Source: Endotrypanum monterogeii (taxonomy: Eukaryota > Euglenozoa > Kinetoplastea > Trypanosomatida > Trypanosomatidae). From it: DNA of 64,000 nt. Shown piece after piece: positions 30,717-41,207 of this stretch (position 1 is the stretch's first letter; each line of letters starts with the position of its first letter). A program made the translations under genes and the position numbers. The stretch lies in NCBI GenBank assembly GCA_000333855.2, contig CM007316.1:235623-299622 (forward strand), given 5' to 3'. Under the pieces are notes generated by a model, which did no database searches, had not been told where the DNA came from, and saw nothing but the letters and a program-made list of their open reading frames with translations.

Positions 30717-32370
30717 AGGGATGACTGGCTGACTCACTCGTGACCGCTGCTTCTGGTCTTACTGCTCTCGTCAATATTGCCTTCTTCATTTGCTTCACCA
30801 GCACAGAGGCCTCGAGGCAGCGACCTTTGTACAAATTTTGTGGCCCTCTTTTTAGTAAGACGTATGCATGTCGATGGGCGTAGCTTGCTCAGCGTCGCCC
30901 CTTCTCCCCTCACCTACACACAGCCCCCCCCCCAAAAAAAAAGATGGAGGCGGGGGGGGGCGGAGAGAGGGTGAAACTGCAGTCCCTGGTGACCGCGTAT
31001 GCGATTTATCTCCTGGTCAGCACGGCAACGAAGCGGTGTGCAACGAATATCTACGCGAGTTTCAGCGTAGCTACGCTACGTGGGAAATGTGTGCATACGC
31101 TCAGGGTGTACCGTCGCGAATGTGCGCCACCTCACCCCTTTCCCTAGGAATCTGCGACTACCTTTGTCCCCCTTTTTTGTGGGTCAGGGGGCATGATCAC
31201 CGTGTCCGCCCACCCTTGTGCTTCTAGTCACTCTTCTGCTGTAGTAGACCTTGGCACCCCTCACTTTTTTTTCTATTTTGCCACCTTTATCCCTTCTTTG
31301 TGTTTTGTAAGGAGGGGCTTCTCTTTTTATTTCCCTCTTGTGCATCCGTTTTGTTTGCATGTCACCACATTTTCACAGGGGTGTTTTGAGGCTGCTTCAT
31401 GTCTAATAGCGGGGAAAGCTCTAAGATTATTTTGACGGACGTCTCAAGCAAGGAGCGACAACGCCAGTCTGGGGTCCTACGACACTAACATATTCAAAAG
31501 ACTCTTTTCCTCGGCTCCCATTTTTTTAAATCCCTTTTGCAAACCATGTTGGCTCTGTCATAGCCAAAGCCCCAGGTTTTTGATCCCTCTCACCTTCAGC
31601 TTTTTTTTTTTAATGCAGCGCTACGCATCTAGCACGTGTGTGTGTGTGTGTGTGTGTTTCTTACTCGTCTAGGCTTGGAGACGCAGTTGCACGCTTTAAC
31701 GAAAAGGATGATGAGGAGAAAATCGTGTACGCTAGCTTGTGTTTAAACGCATCCACATATCTTTTTTCTGGTTCTCCTCTGCGCTGCGCCAACTTTCAAG
31801 CTTTGTTGTTGTTGCGAGTATGCATGGTAGAGAATGACAGTGATGCGCGTCAAAGAATAATTGTTCTTGTACACTCCTGCGCCGTTTTCAAAAAAAAAAA
31901 ATAATGTTTTTTTTTCCCGGCTCCGCTGGTTGCGTCCTTGGGTTTATCGTGCCCCTTTCGCCAAGGTTGAGGAGAAGGTTGATATGCAAGACATCGCTGC
32001 CTCGATATATCATCTTCGCTGTACTTTTCCAGACCTTCGGCGACCAATGTTGTAGCCATCTTCTTGTCCAATCCCCTCGCACTCTCACAGGAAATCAGGA
32101 GTGTTTGCGCACCACTATTTTAAGGAGCTCTTCCTCTTCAAGGCTCTCACACGTGTCAGGCGCCGCAGATCTCCCACCTCTTTCGAAGTCCCCTTTAAAA
32201 TTTTTGTCTTCTCGATGTTGTCTGCACTTCCTGTTCACATTTGGGAGGGGCTCTTGACTTGGTGCTACCGTCGGTCCCCAGGCAAGAGGACTGCACTGTG
32301 GCAGCACACTCTCCTCATATCTACTCCCCCCCCTTTTTTTTTTTTTTCGCTCGAAGGCTTTATTGTTCGC

Positions 32371-32372
32371 AG
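32371..32372 (+). promoter_or_regulatory. Predicted spliced-leader acceptor AG for the large orphan gene
   Basis: A C/T tract at 32326-32349 is followed by CGCAG at 32368-32372, 69 bases before ATG 32442. The open frame upstream of 32442 is mainly tract translation. Confidence 0.45.
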
Positions 32373-32441
32373 CTTCACTCCCGGGGGGTTTTCTTTGTGT
32401 ATGTGGGTCTGAGGATTGCAGTCGATGCGATAGGCCTCCTC

Positions 32442-35400
32442 ATGCGAGCCGGTTTTCATCGATGGATGCCGTGTTTGGAGTTCTCGGGGGTATGTGCACA
32501 GCGGTTGGAGCACGCTGCTCATCAGCATGCCACATTATCGCATCTGCTCAGAGACCCATGCAAAGCTCCTTTGGTGATAGTTGCAGGACAAACTTACAGC
32601 GCCTGTACGGCTCTGTATCACGTTCTCCCCACCGCTGTGTGCTCGGCATATCTCCGTGAGGCTGCACTCAGCGGCGGCGCTGCAGATGGTTGCGTTGACT
32701 ACTCAAATCGTCTACATTCGTCCTCGGTTCGTTTGGTCCCACACACTTCAGCACTTCTTGGCCCTGAGCGGTGCATCGCCACTGGCGCGTACGTGGATAT
32801 TTTTGGGGCAGCTGCGGAGCCGGTCAGTGTGGCGGATGCCGAATCTCCCCTGGGGAGTCAATGTGAGGGGGGTCCCTCATTGCGTGATGCCGGGTACATT
32901 GTTGACGGTTCCGAAGACTGTGAACAATCGAGACAACGCGTCAGTTCTGCATTCAATGAACAGTTCCTGTCTTTGATCCGCGATGGACAGCGGCGGTTTC
33001 CCCTTTCATATAAGTCTCTTCGAGAAACAGCGCCGACGTCCCTCTCAGAAAAACTGCATGCATCGCTGTCTCTTGACCGTCATTCGCAAAATCAGAGGTG
33101 TTGCAGTTGTGGTCTTGGCAGCCTCGTCTCTCATGACGATACCCATCGCGAATCGTTGCCGCGTCGCATTCATTGGGTTGTGACGCGCTGGGTCATGGAT
33201 TCCAACGTGGACCCTCAACACATGATCGAAGCGTGGCGCGGGGTGCTGAACGGCTCGCGCCCCGGCGAGGTGGTTTCTCTGGTGCTGTTCGTGAATGTGG
33301 AGGTCGTGGACATGGCACCCCTTATAGGGGATTCCGCTAGCCAGAAACTGCAGCTAGCGCGAGGTCTCGAAAAGGGGATGATTGAGAGTGAGGCGACACG
33401 TTGTGTCTCGCCTCCCCCATACGGTTGTGCTGCTTGCGCTGCGGTGTGGTTGCGTCTCTCATCTTCATCGAGGCTGGCTAGTGCTTTCCCTTCTTTTCGA
33501 AGACAAGCGACTGCAGCTGCTCTACCCTCCTCTTTCTGCGCACCACTGGCTGAGATGACAGGCACGGCGTTACCCGCGCCAAGATCATGTGTGCAGGCAG
33601 AGGTTCCAGTTGTCCGATGCTGGGATACAACGTCGCCAGCGGCAAAACGAGCGCACAGCAAGTATCTGTTCTCTTCTACTCTTGACGTGTTCAGGCGTCT
33701 CGCTTCTGTGGGGGGGAGCAAACAGTCTGACCACTCGCACCCCCTCCTTCCAGCACTTGACCACCTCCATCGAATTCCAGAGCCGTTGCACAGGTGGGAG
33801 TGGGTGCTGGGCACGGAGAGCTCACACTTACGTGCGCCGCGCTCTGATGCAATGCTATCCTGCGCACTGCCGTACCTTATTGTCGGTGACGCAGAAGATC
33901 GGCATCGTGAGAATCAGAAGGCGGTGCGGCGCAATGCGATTGATGCGGCAACCTTGCACCATCTGAGATCCAGGGTGCGCATCGCTGATAACTCGAGAAC
34001 CGGTGACATCACCCCGAACAGGTGCTTTCCAAACCCGCGGTACTTCACAACTCTTGTTTCGGATGCGGGCTCGCTGCTCGCACGTGATGGGTGTCTTTCT
34101 GATCTTTTTGTTATACAATTTCAGCCAGCGTTACTTGAGGTGAAACTCACCAGGCAATGTAGGTCGTCGGTGCGTACAGAAACTCTTCTCGCCGCAACGA
34201 CCGCGGAGCAGCGCTGGTACCACGCATATCAGCGGCATTTGTCAGATGCCACGAAATTTCTGGAGATGGCCATTCCTTCTGCCTCCGTGACCCGGGAGTT
34301 TGTGAAGAGTGGCATTCAGTTTCTCCAGAGCTGTGGTTGCGGCCATGGTGTTTTGGCGTGGCCCTTGACAAGCCCAACGGAGGGACATCGCTGCCTTCGA
34401 GTTGCCTTTACGATGACCCATGAGTTTTACGTCAATCCTCTTCTCGCCGTGGGGCGCTATGGACGAGTGGAGGGAGCCGGTCGCGTGGGGAATGCGCAAA
34501 CATCGCGTCCTGGTCCTGAGGATGACTTGGCGTCATGCGCTGCCGCTGTGTCCGCTGGATCGGGGTGCTACCCGCCTCGACTTGCTACAGCGGAGATGAA
34601 GGATGTCATTGTATACATCCTGAAGAACATGAGGAAGCTTGGCTGGGTGCTGGTTTGGCAAGAGGATCATCATCGTTGGCCAACTGCGGTGCCCCCGCCG
34701 CATATGCATCCCATTAATAATCCTTCACCCTCGTTCTTCTCGCCTCGAAGACATGGCAGCCGAGGTTTGCACGAACGCATCGCCGTGTCTCTTGAGCAGT
34801 GGCGCCAAGAGAAGCGGTGTGTCGATGGAAAGCGATATAACGCTGAGGCGCCTCTGAAGCAGCTCGAGGGAGTCTCGTCCGATTCAGCAGTGGGGTCGTC
34901 GACTTTCTCATCGGCGCTTGACGTGGTGGCTCCATCGCCGTATACCAGTCTGGAGCTGTGGCAGGCTGCCCTCATTGGTCAGGAGGAAGGCATGTACCTT
35001 TGGGAAGGCCAAACAGTGTTTCTCGCTGATGGTCGCCCCGGAGTCATTATTGACTTTCGGTCACCCCCGGCGGAGCTCTTCATGCCGGTCGAGCACCACA
35101 CAACGGAAGCAAAGCGTACATACTGGCGTCTACAGCAGCAACTACACGCCGATTTCATTCGATTTTATCGCTGGCGCCGCCACTGCTGCGCAGCGACACA
35201 CCCGCGGCGCCTTGCGGCCGCTTTCACCGGTCTTCCGTGTTACCTACGAAAGCGAGAAATGACACATTTTCCCGTTGTCGAGCTGCTGCAGCCAACGACC
35301 GCTGGTAATAAGAAAGTTGTGCACGTGCTGCCTAGGCGCACCGTGCAGCATCGTGTACCGTATCCGCGCGTGTGTCTGGTGAGTGTCGCTGAGCAGAAGC

Positions 35401-35822
35401 GCTGGCACGAAGCACAAGGCCGGCTGATTGTAGGTGACGACAACTTGCGAAACGAGGTGTGGCAGCTGCCAACAACAGACACGGATGGCCGATCCACTTC
35501 ACACGTGACACTGTTGCGTCTTCCACTGTCTCCGTTTCGGATTGAGGTGGCTGCATCGATTTTTGTTTCACATGTAATGAAGTTTTCTCGGTCATCCGCT
35601 GACTCCGAAGTGCAGTGCGATCTTTGGCAGAGTGGATCTACAGGCATCAGGGGCGATCTGCTGGAGCGTCTGAAGAGGGAGTGGGCTGTTCTACATCGAA
35701 ATTCCCCCACAGGGGACACGTGGACTGCGCCTCTTTTAAAGTCACTGCAGAGCTCGAGGCACACTCATTGGAGGTCGTTCGCTGCGAGGCCCTCTTTTAG
35801 TTTCCTTCCATTTTCACCTTGA
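32442..35822 (+). CDS. Large orphan protein of 1,126 residues
   Basis: I do not recognise any domain. The frame is open over 3.4 kb with coding-like composition, and all competing frames are broken, so a real gene is near certain. Visible points: a Cys pair in RCCSCGLG at about residue 220; another Cys cluster (YGCAACAAVW) at about 327-336; a folded-looking region at about 440-760; a Trp/Arg-rich middle; and several short hydrophobic strands in the last 250 residues. There is no clear transmembrane segment. The N terminus (MRAGFHRWMPCL) is basic and hydrophobic and could be a mitochondrial signal. Met9 (32466) is an alternative start. Probably a trypanosomatid-specific protein; function unknown. 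Confidence 0.8.
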   Translation: MRAGFHRWMPCLEFSGVCAQRLEHAAHQHATLSHLLRDPCKAPLVIVAGQTYSACTALYHVLPTAVCSAYLREAALSGGAADGCVDYSNRLHSSSVRLVPHTSALLGPERCIATGAYVDIFGAAAEPVSVADAESPLGSQCEGGPSLRDAGYIVDGSEDCEQSRQRVSSAFNEQFLSLIRDGQRRFPLSYKSLRETAPTSLSEKLHASLSLDRHSQNQRCCSCGLGSLVSHDDTHRESLPRRIHWVVTRWVMDSNVDPQHMIEAWRGVLNGSRPGEVVSLVLFVNVEVVDMAPLIGDSASQKLQLARGLEKGMIESEATRCVSPPPYGCAACAAVWLRLSSSSRLASAFPSFRRQATAAALPSSFCAPLAEMTGTALPAPRSCVQAEVPVVRCWDTTSPAAKRAHSKYLFSSTLDVFRRLASVGGSKQSDHSHPLLPALDHLHRIPEPLHRWEWVLGTESSHLRAPRSDAMLSCALPYLIVGDAEDRHRENQKAVRRNAIDAATLHHLRSRVRIADNSRTGDITPNRCFPNPRYFTTLVSDAGSLLARDGCLSDLFVIQFQPALLEVKLTRQCRSSVRTETLLAATTAEQRWYHAYQRHLSDATKFLEMAIPSASVTREFVKSGIQFLQSCGCGHGVLAWPLTSPTEGHRCLRVAFTMTHEFYVNPLLAVGRYGRVEGAGRVGNAQTSRPGPEDDLASCAAAVSAGSGCYPPRLATAEMKDVIVYILKNMRKLGWVLVWQEDHHRWPTAVPPPHMHPINNPSPSFFSPRRHGSRGLHERIAVSLEQWRQEKRCVDGKRYNAEAPLKQLEGVSSDSAVGSSTFSSALDVVAPSPYTSLELWQAALIGQEEGMYLWEGQTVFLADGRPGVIIDFRSPPAELFMPVEHHTTEAKRTYWRLQQQLHADFIRFYRWRRHCCAATHPRRLAAAFTGLPCYLRKREMTHFPVVELLQPTTAGNKKVVHVLPRRTVQHRVPYPRVCLVSVAEQKRWHEAQGRLIVGDDNLRNEVWQLPTTDTDGRSTSHVTLLRLPLSPFRIEVAASIFVSHVMKFSRSSADSEVQCDLWQSGSTGIRGDLLERLKREWAVLHRNSPTGDTWTAPLLKSLQSSRHTHWRSFAARPSFSFLPFSP

Positions 35823-38105
35823 CACCCCCGACGCACTCCTCCTGGGAGTGCGTTCCCCATTAGCAACGATTGAGCTGACAGTGGTGGTGGTGGTTTGTGT
35901 GCGCGTGTGTGTGTAGGGTACATGGAGGTACTGAGGGGGAGAGGGGAGGGGTACAAAAAGATATGAGATGTGGTGAGATGGCAAGCGTTGCAGTAGTCAT
36001 CGCCGCTTTCTCCCAGGTTTTGTGTCACTACTCGTTGCCTCAGTGAGGCGGCGTTTGCATGCGTCTCCTACGCTGTTCTTATTCGCTATACTCTATGACA
36101 CGATCCTCTTCCCCCCTCCTCCCCGCCTCCTCCCTTTTTTTTTCAGATGAAGGCACAAAGAAAATCGGTGGCCTTATTCAAAAGGAGACAAAACTGATAT
36201 CTACTGCTCTATTTTTTTTATACACCTGCTAATCTTTTGAAAAATGTTTGCCGAGGCACGTTCGGGTTTTTTTTTTCTTCAGGCCGTGCATACCGCAGCT
36301 TGCAGGAACCAAAAAAAAACGAAGAATTCTTTCAACCATACTTCAAACACTTATTGCCCCACCCCAAATCTTTTATTTTCTCTGCTATCTCCTCCATGGC
36401 TGCCGTGTTCTTTTTTTAAATCCTCCCCTCGGCTAATAGGAGATTGCAGAAAGAAGGGAGATGAGAGGGGGGAAGCTCCAGGCCATGTGTCAACGCGCTC
36501 TGCACCTTTGCATTTTTTACACACCAACTATTCTTCGCTAACAGTGTGACGACGACTGTTTCCTTCCCCAAAGATTCTCTCTTCGCTTCTTGAGGCGCAT
36601 CGTGCTTCTTCTTTTTTTGTCTTGGTGGGGGACTTGGTGTTCTGGGGTGGGGGACCGCTACTGGGAATGCAAGGAGGGAAGGGCTGGAAGTGATGTCCTG
36701 TGATGATGACGAGACGTGCTCAGGAGAAAGATAGTCTGTCTTTGGAGGAACCAAGGGCACATCATCTTTTGTGTATCGCGCCTCACGGAGGTAGACAAAT
36801 GCCCTCCCCCATTCCTCCCTTATTCGCCACAACTAGACATACCGACACCATTCAAATTTGGTCTCTGCAAGTGCAATATGGGTTGCTTATCTCATGTCCA
36901 TCGACTCCCTTTTTTATCCTTCACATCTTCATTCTGTCGGCACACGCCCAATATTTACCCCGTCCTCTCCTCCTACCAACTCATGATTCTTTATACCCTA
37001 ATTTCCACACACCATTCATCTGGCGTCCTACGTGAAGGGGTTCACCACACACACGCACACGTGCACGCACCAAAAAAAAAAAAAGAGGGTTTCACGGCGG
37101 CTGATCTACACATACACGCCAAGGGACATTCGGCCTGTTTTCTCTGTACCCCTCGCCCCTCCCCCCCTCATCGCTCCTCCCCTCCTTCCCCCTCCCCAAT
37201 TTCGCTCTCGTTCTCGTTACTTAATTCAGTGCTCATCAAGCCAACTCCAGACAAATTTCTCTACCGTCTGACAGTTTTTTTTTTTATTCGCTCGTTGTTT
37301 CCGCTCTTTACCACCTAGAATCTCCCCCCTGTTCTTGTGCACTAACCCGGGTCTTTTATTTTGTTTTGCCGTCTTTTTTTTTTTTCGCGCACTCACATTT
37401 TTATTGGCCTCGTGACGCCGCCAGTATAGCCAGTGCCTGTTGCTCTCTTTGTCTGTATGTCTATCTGATAGGAGGGGGCATCCCCAGTAGGAAAATAATA
37501 CAAACTTGCAGGTGAAAACTGACACCAACACGACTGTGCATCCATTCTCGAGTCTTTTTCTATCTTCTTCGTTCTTTATAAAATCGACTTTTTTTATTTT
37601 TTTGGAACCGAAGCAAAAGTGAACGTGAAGCGTAAGAGTCGTCGGCATAGGCAAGAGGGATCTTTCACTTCGCCTTTGTTCTCCTCGAGCACTGAGTTGC
37701 ACACAAACAGAATTCCCTCTCGAACCGCCCTCCCCTCAAAAAAAAAAAAAGCTGTGTATCGAAACATTTGCTTTTTGCTTTGTGCTATTGATCTACGTCT
37801 CATGTGTCTCCGCTTTTGCACGCCAATCGCTTTTTTTTTCTTGGTTGGTTGGTTTCGCCTCCTGTTGTGAGAGGCATACTCACTCGGCCCAGCGATCTTT
37901 GTGAGTTAGTGCGCAACTGTTGAACGTACTGATCCTCATTCACCCGCATTCAAACACGGACATAGAGACATTCCCTTTTCTTCTTTCTCTGGCCGTGTAT
38001 AACCATTTTCTAGCCCTACACACACGCCCACATACAAAATTGCAACCACCGAGTCTCAAAGCAGTTATTCATCTGGTGCAACCACCCCGCTCCCTCCTCT
38101 TTCTC

Positions 38106-38108
<3 letters not shown>

Positions 38109-38136
<28 letters not shown>

Positions 38137-38137
38137 C
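38109..38137. repeat. (AT)n microsatellite
   Basis: Uninterrupted AT repeat of about 28 bases. Confidence 0.95.
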
Positions 38138-39491
38138 ATACATTTATCACTCGATACCTTTTTTTTTTCTGTGGTGTTACTTGTGCTTCTTTTCCAGCTC
38201 CGAGTCTCCGCTGAAAGTGTTAGTCTCTCTTCACCCTTTCTCCCCCTTTAATTTTGTCTTCTCATACGGGGGAGGAGTAGTAGCTGTCACCCTGAGCCGA
38301 CGTTTATTTGTTTTTATTTATCTGTCTCTCTCTCTCTGTGCATGTATGTGAAACGTTTGCTCCTCGATCGATTCGTATTTCTCACCGCTCACCTTGTGCC
38401 CCTCCGCTGCTGCTGCTGCTGCCTGTTCTGTGGTAGGCTGTTATATCTTTTCCCTAGGTTTGGTGGGGCAGGTCGCATTATCAGCTGTCTTTTTTTTTTT
38501 GCCAGTTGCCTTTTTGGGTAAGATTGAAGAACAGTTTCTTCTTATAATATTGTTCAAATACTATTATTCTAGTTGTATACATTTTTTTTTTTCTTCGTGT
38601 GTGTGTGTGTGTGCTTCTTCCCCCCTCGCCCCTTTTCTGTTTCGTTTACCTTCTTTTCCTTGACTTCGTTACGTTATCTTGCAGAGCAGACGTACCCGAG
38701 CTGTGTGGTTGTTAAGCCTGCGTTTTGCTACCGCCCCCCCTTTTTTTTTCTGTGGCGTGCCGTGCAGGCTTGGTACTTTCCACTTCTTTTGTTGCCACTC
38801 CCTCGTCTCTCAAGACCCGTCGTCGTGATTTTGTTTTTGGTTCATGATCAATATTGGTCACGCACCGTCAACAGAAAATAAATAAAAAAAAAAAACTTTT
38901 CTCTCGGTCCACTCCTAGTGCACTCTAACCGTTTTTTTTCTTTCATTTTGGGTTGCCGCGACTGTCCTTTCACGATTCCTCTTTTTAAAGGTATTACTAT
39001 TATTACTGGTGCTCAAAAGACATTACGGTGTGCAAAGGTTCAGCAAAGGAGTCACTTAAAGCTGTGAAGCGTGCTCTCTCACTCCCTTTTTGCTCATCTT
39101 TCTTTACGTACCATCTTAAACAAAAAAAATTGATGTGTGTGATCCTGTCATAGCTCGTCCTATTTGTTTGTGCCATCAGTGACAGCAGCAACCGCAGCTG
39201 TCTTTCTTTTTGTTGAGCAGTCTCCTCCTTCACCTGCAACTTATCGGGTCACTTTTCTCACCACTGCTGCATCCTGACATACTTTCACCTCAAACCTCGA
39301 TCTGTTGGTGCCTAGCAGGTGCATCATTTATATATATAATTGCGTCTGCGCCCCTCTTTTTTTTTCGTGTGTTGTGTTTGTGCGTGTTTTTCTTATCTGT
39401 TGTCATCACTTTTGTCTTTCCTCGCTTTGTTTTCTCCTTTTGTCATCTTTTTTCTCAACTATTTTTGCTCTTGTGTCGTCAGTTGCATTTT

Positions 39492-39552
39492 CATTAATTA
39501 AATAATTATAAATATAATATATATATTATATGTATTGATATTTATATTATTA
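39492..39552. repeat. AT-only tract with AU-element-like composition
   Basis: About 60 bases, almost all A or T and with no single repeating unit (it includes TTATAAATATAATATATAT), set between pyrimidine-rich flanks. In the transcript it would be an AU-rich element-like stretch in the long untranslated region. Confidence 0.8.
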
Positions 39553-40807
39553 GTTTGTTCCTGCCCTGCGTTTTATTTTCGTTAGCTTGTGTTTACTTTT
39601 CACCAAGTTGTGTGTCTAAGTTTCTTTCCAGAAAAAAAAAGTTTTTTTTTTTGCGTGTCCTCTTTTTTTTTCTTTTACGTCACCCCTTCCCTACTTCTCG
39701 TTCCCCCTACTTCCTCCCTCTCCTCTTCTCCTCTGATTTTTTTTTTATGTTTCCGTTGTCTTTTTGCAATTTTCACGAGTGTTTTCATTGACGTGCTGCT
39801 TTGGGCTGACCTCGACTTTGCTTCTTCATACGTTTTTGTATGTTTTCGTTTTTCAGTGACGCCTTCTATACTCCAAGAGAACAGCATACTACGTATACAT
39901 ACAAAAGTCAATCTTCAACTTGTGCAATAAAACGGTGGCATTCTTTGTGACTCTCTCCCTTCCCCCCCCCACACACACATACATACGCACTTCGCCATCA
40001 CGTTTCTTTTTTATTCGTTGCCCACTTTTTAAAATTTGCAGCTGACTTCCTCGAGCAGACCAGTCGCTTCCACGTCTTTGCTCCTTCGCATTTTATTGTT
40101 TTTCATTTCCTACACCTTTTCTTCTTTTCCTTCATCACTCCTCTGTTTTCCTGTTTTTCTTTGACTGCAGGCGTGCTTACAGTGAGTGTCTCTCTCTGCT
40201 GTCTTGATCAGAGGGTGGCGAGGGGTAGAGGGGTGGGGGTGAACGCTTTCAAGCATATTTTTACATCGTCTGTTATCATCTCTACACATTTCCAGTTCGT
40301 GTTGAGAGATTTCAAACATCCGCAATAGTCTGTTACAGATATCTCGTTTTTTTTTCCCGTATCTTCCAGGCCCATCATTTTCTCTCTCGAAATCACCATA
40401 CACGAAAAAGAGTCGTTTTCCACCGCACTCCCACGCGCCACTTCCCCTTTTCTTTATTTCCCTTCTTCTTCTCCCTTCTTTTTTTTTTCTCTGTTTTTTT
40501 TTTCCGACTGCTTGCCACAAACTTTTAGCTGAAGCACGCGTGCGTGTTGCCATTCATCTCTCCCTCCTCCTCCACCTTCCTCTCCCTTTCTTCACGTCCT
40601 GCGTTTTATCCTTGTGGCTTTGTATCTCCCGTATTTTGACTCCTCTTTCCTTTTTTGTGCGTGTGTGGGGCTCCTTCCTTCTACTGCCCTTTCCCCATTT
40701 ACCTTCCCATCTACCTTCCCTGCGGTTGCCCTTTCTCTCATTCCTCTCAGTTCTTTTTTTTTTCCCCCTTCTCGTCTTCTTGTCTACCCCCTTCTTCCCT
40801 TCCCCCC

Positions 40808-40809
40808 AG
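40808..40809 (+). promoter_or_regulatory. Predicted spliced-leader acceptor AG for the receptor-type kinase
   Basis: A nearly pure C/T tract of about 55 bases (40751-40807) ends in CCCCAG. It is the strongest acceptor in the last 1 kb before the gene and implies a 391-base leader. A second AG at 40749-40750 (CTCTCAG) lies just before the tract. Confidence 0.55.
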
Positions 40810-41045
40810 CTGACGTCAAACATCGCATAACCAAGAAACGAATCTCAGGGCAATTGTGTACCGCATTGCTCGAAGTCTTTTTATTTTTTTTTATTCCTGT
40901 TGTTGTCGCTGCTGACGCTTCTTTTTTTCGCCTGCCTTTTCTCGACTCGTTTGCACCCCAGAGATCACGTCGGTCAGTGTCATCATCGCCGAAGTATTTC
41001 GGATTCGTTGCCGCTACATACGTACAATTGGCGGCAGGCCTCTAT

Positions 41046-41207
41046 ATGGTACGCGCGTCCAGAGGGTGGGGGGTGGAAACAATAGAGGGTGGCGTTGTAG
41101 CTCGTTTTCGTTTTAATAATTACCTCTGCCTCTCGGCGTTCAAGGGAACTCGAAATAGAGCATCGCACTGCACTCCATTCCACTGCACCCGAGCACAGAC
41201 ATGCTGA
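41046..41207 (+). other. Upstream open reading frame overlapping the receptor-kinase start
   Basis: An ATG at 41046 opens a 53-codon frame that ends at 41207, seven bases into the kinase coding region and in a different frame. If the leader begins at the strong acceptor near 40809, ribosomes would meet this ATG first. It could reduce kinase translation. Whether it is in the mature mRNA depends on the acceptor used. Confidence 0.4.

Larger units (their letters stand above)
30633..32441. other. Spacer between the SPRY gene and the large orphan gene
   Basis: About 1.8 kb. It contains an ATT repeat at 30689-30716, a poly-C to poly-A junction at 30924-30942 followed by a G-run, and TG and T runs at 31600-31657. 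An open frame at 31638-31904 lacks an early ATG and I do not call it a gene. The end is the C/T tract feeding the acceptor at 32371. Confidence 0.55.
35823..41200. other. 5.4-kb gap upstream of the receptor-type kinase
   Basis: No gene is supported in this unusually long gap. Contents are pyrimidine-rich DNA with many T-runs, a TA repeat at 38109-38137, a GCT run at 38406-38422, an AT-only stretch at 39492-39552, a C-run at 39963-39970 and a strong acceptor tract ending at 40809. The open frames over 100 codons read through C/T tracts (Phe/Leu/Ser/Pro) or their complements (Lys/Arg/Glu/Gly). Confidence 0.6.

Noticed and set aside
31638..31904. 88-codon + strand frame in the SPRY-orphan spacer
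   Set aside because: No ATG near its start (opens through a TG repeat), ends in an A-run, no domain, and no acceptor of its own.
36700..36760. C box-like TGATGA near 36700 as a possible C/D snoRNA
   Set aside because: No paired D box or terminal stem at a suitable distance.
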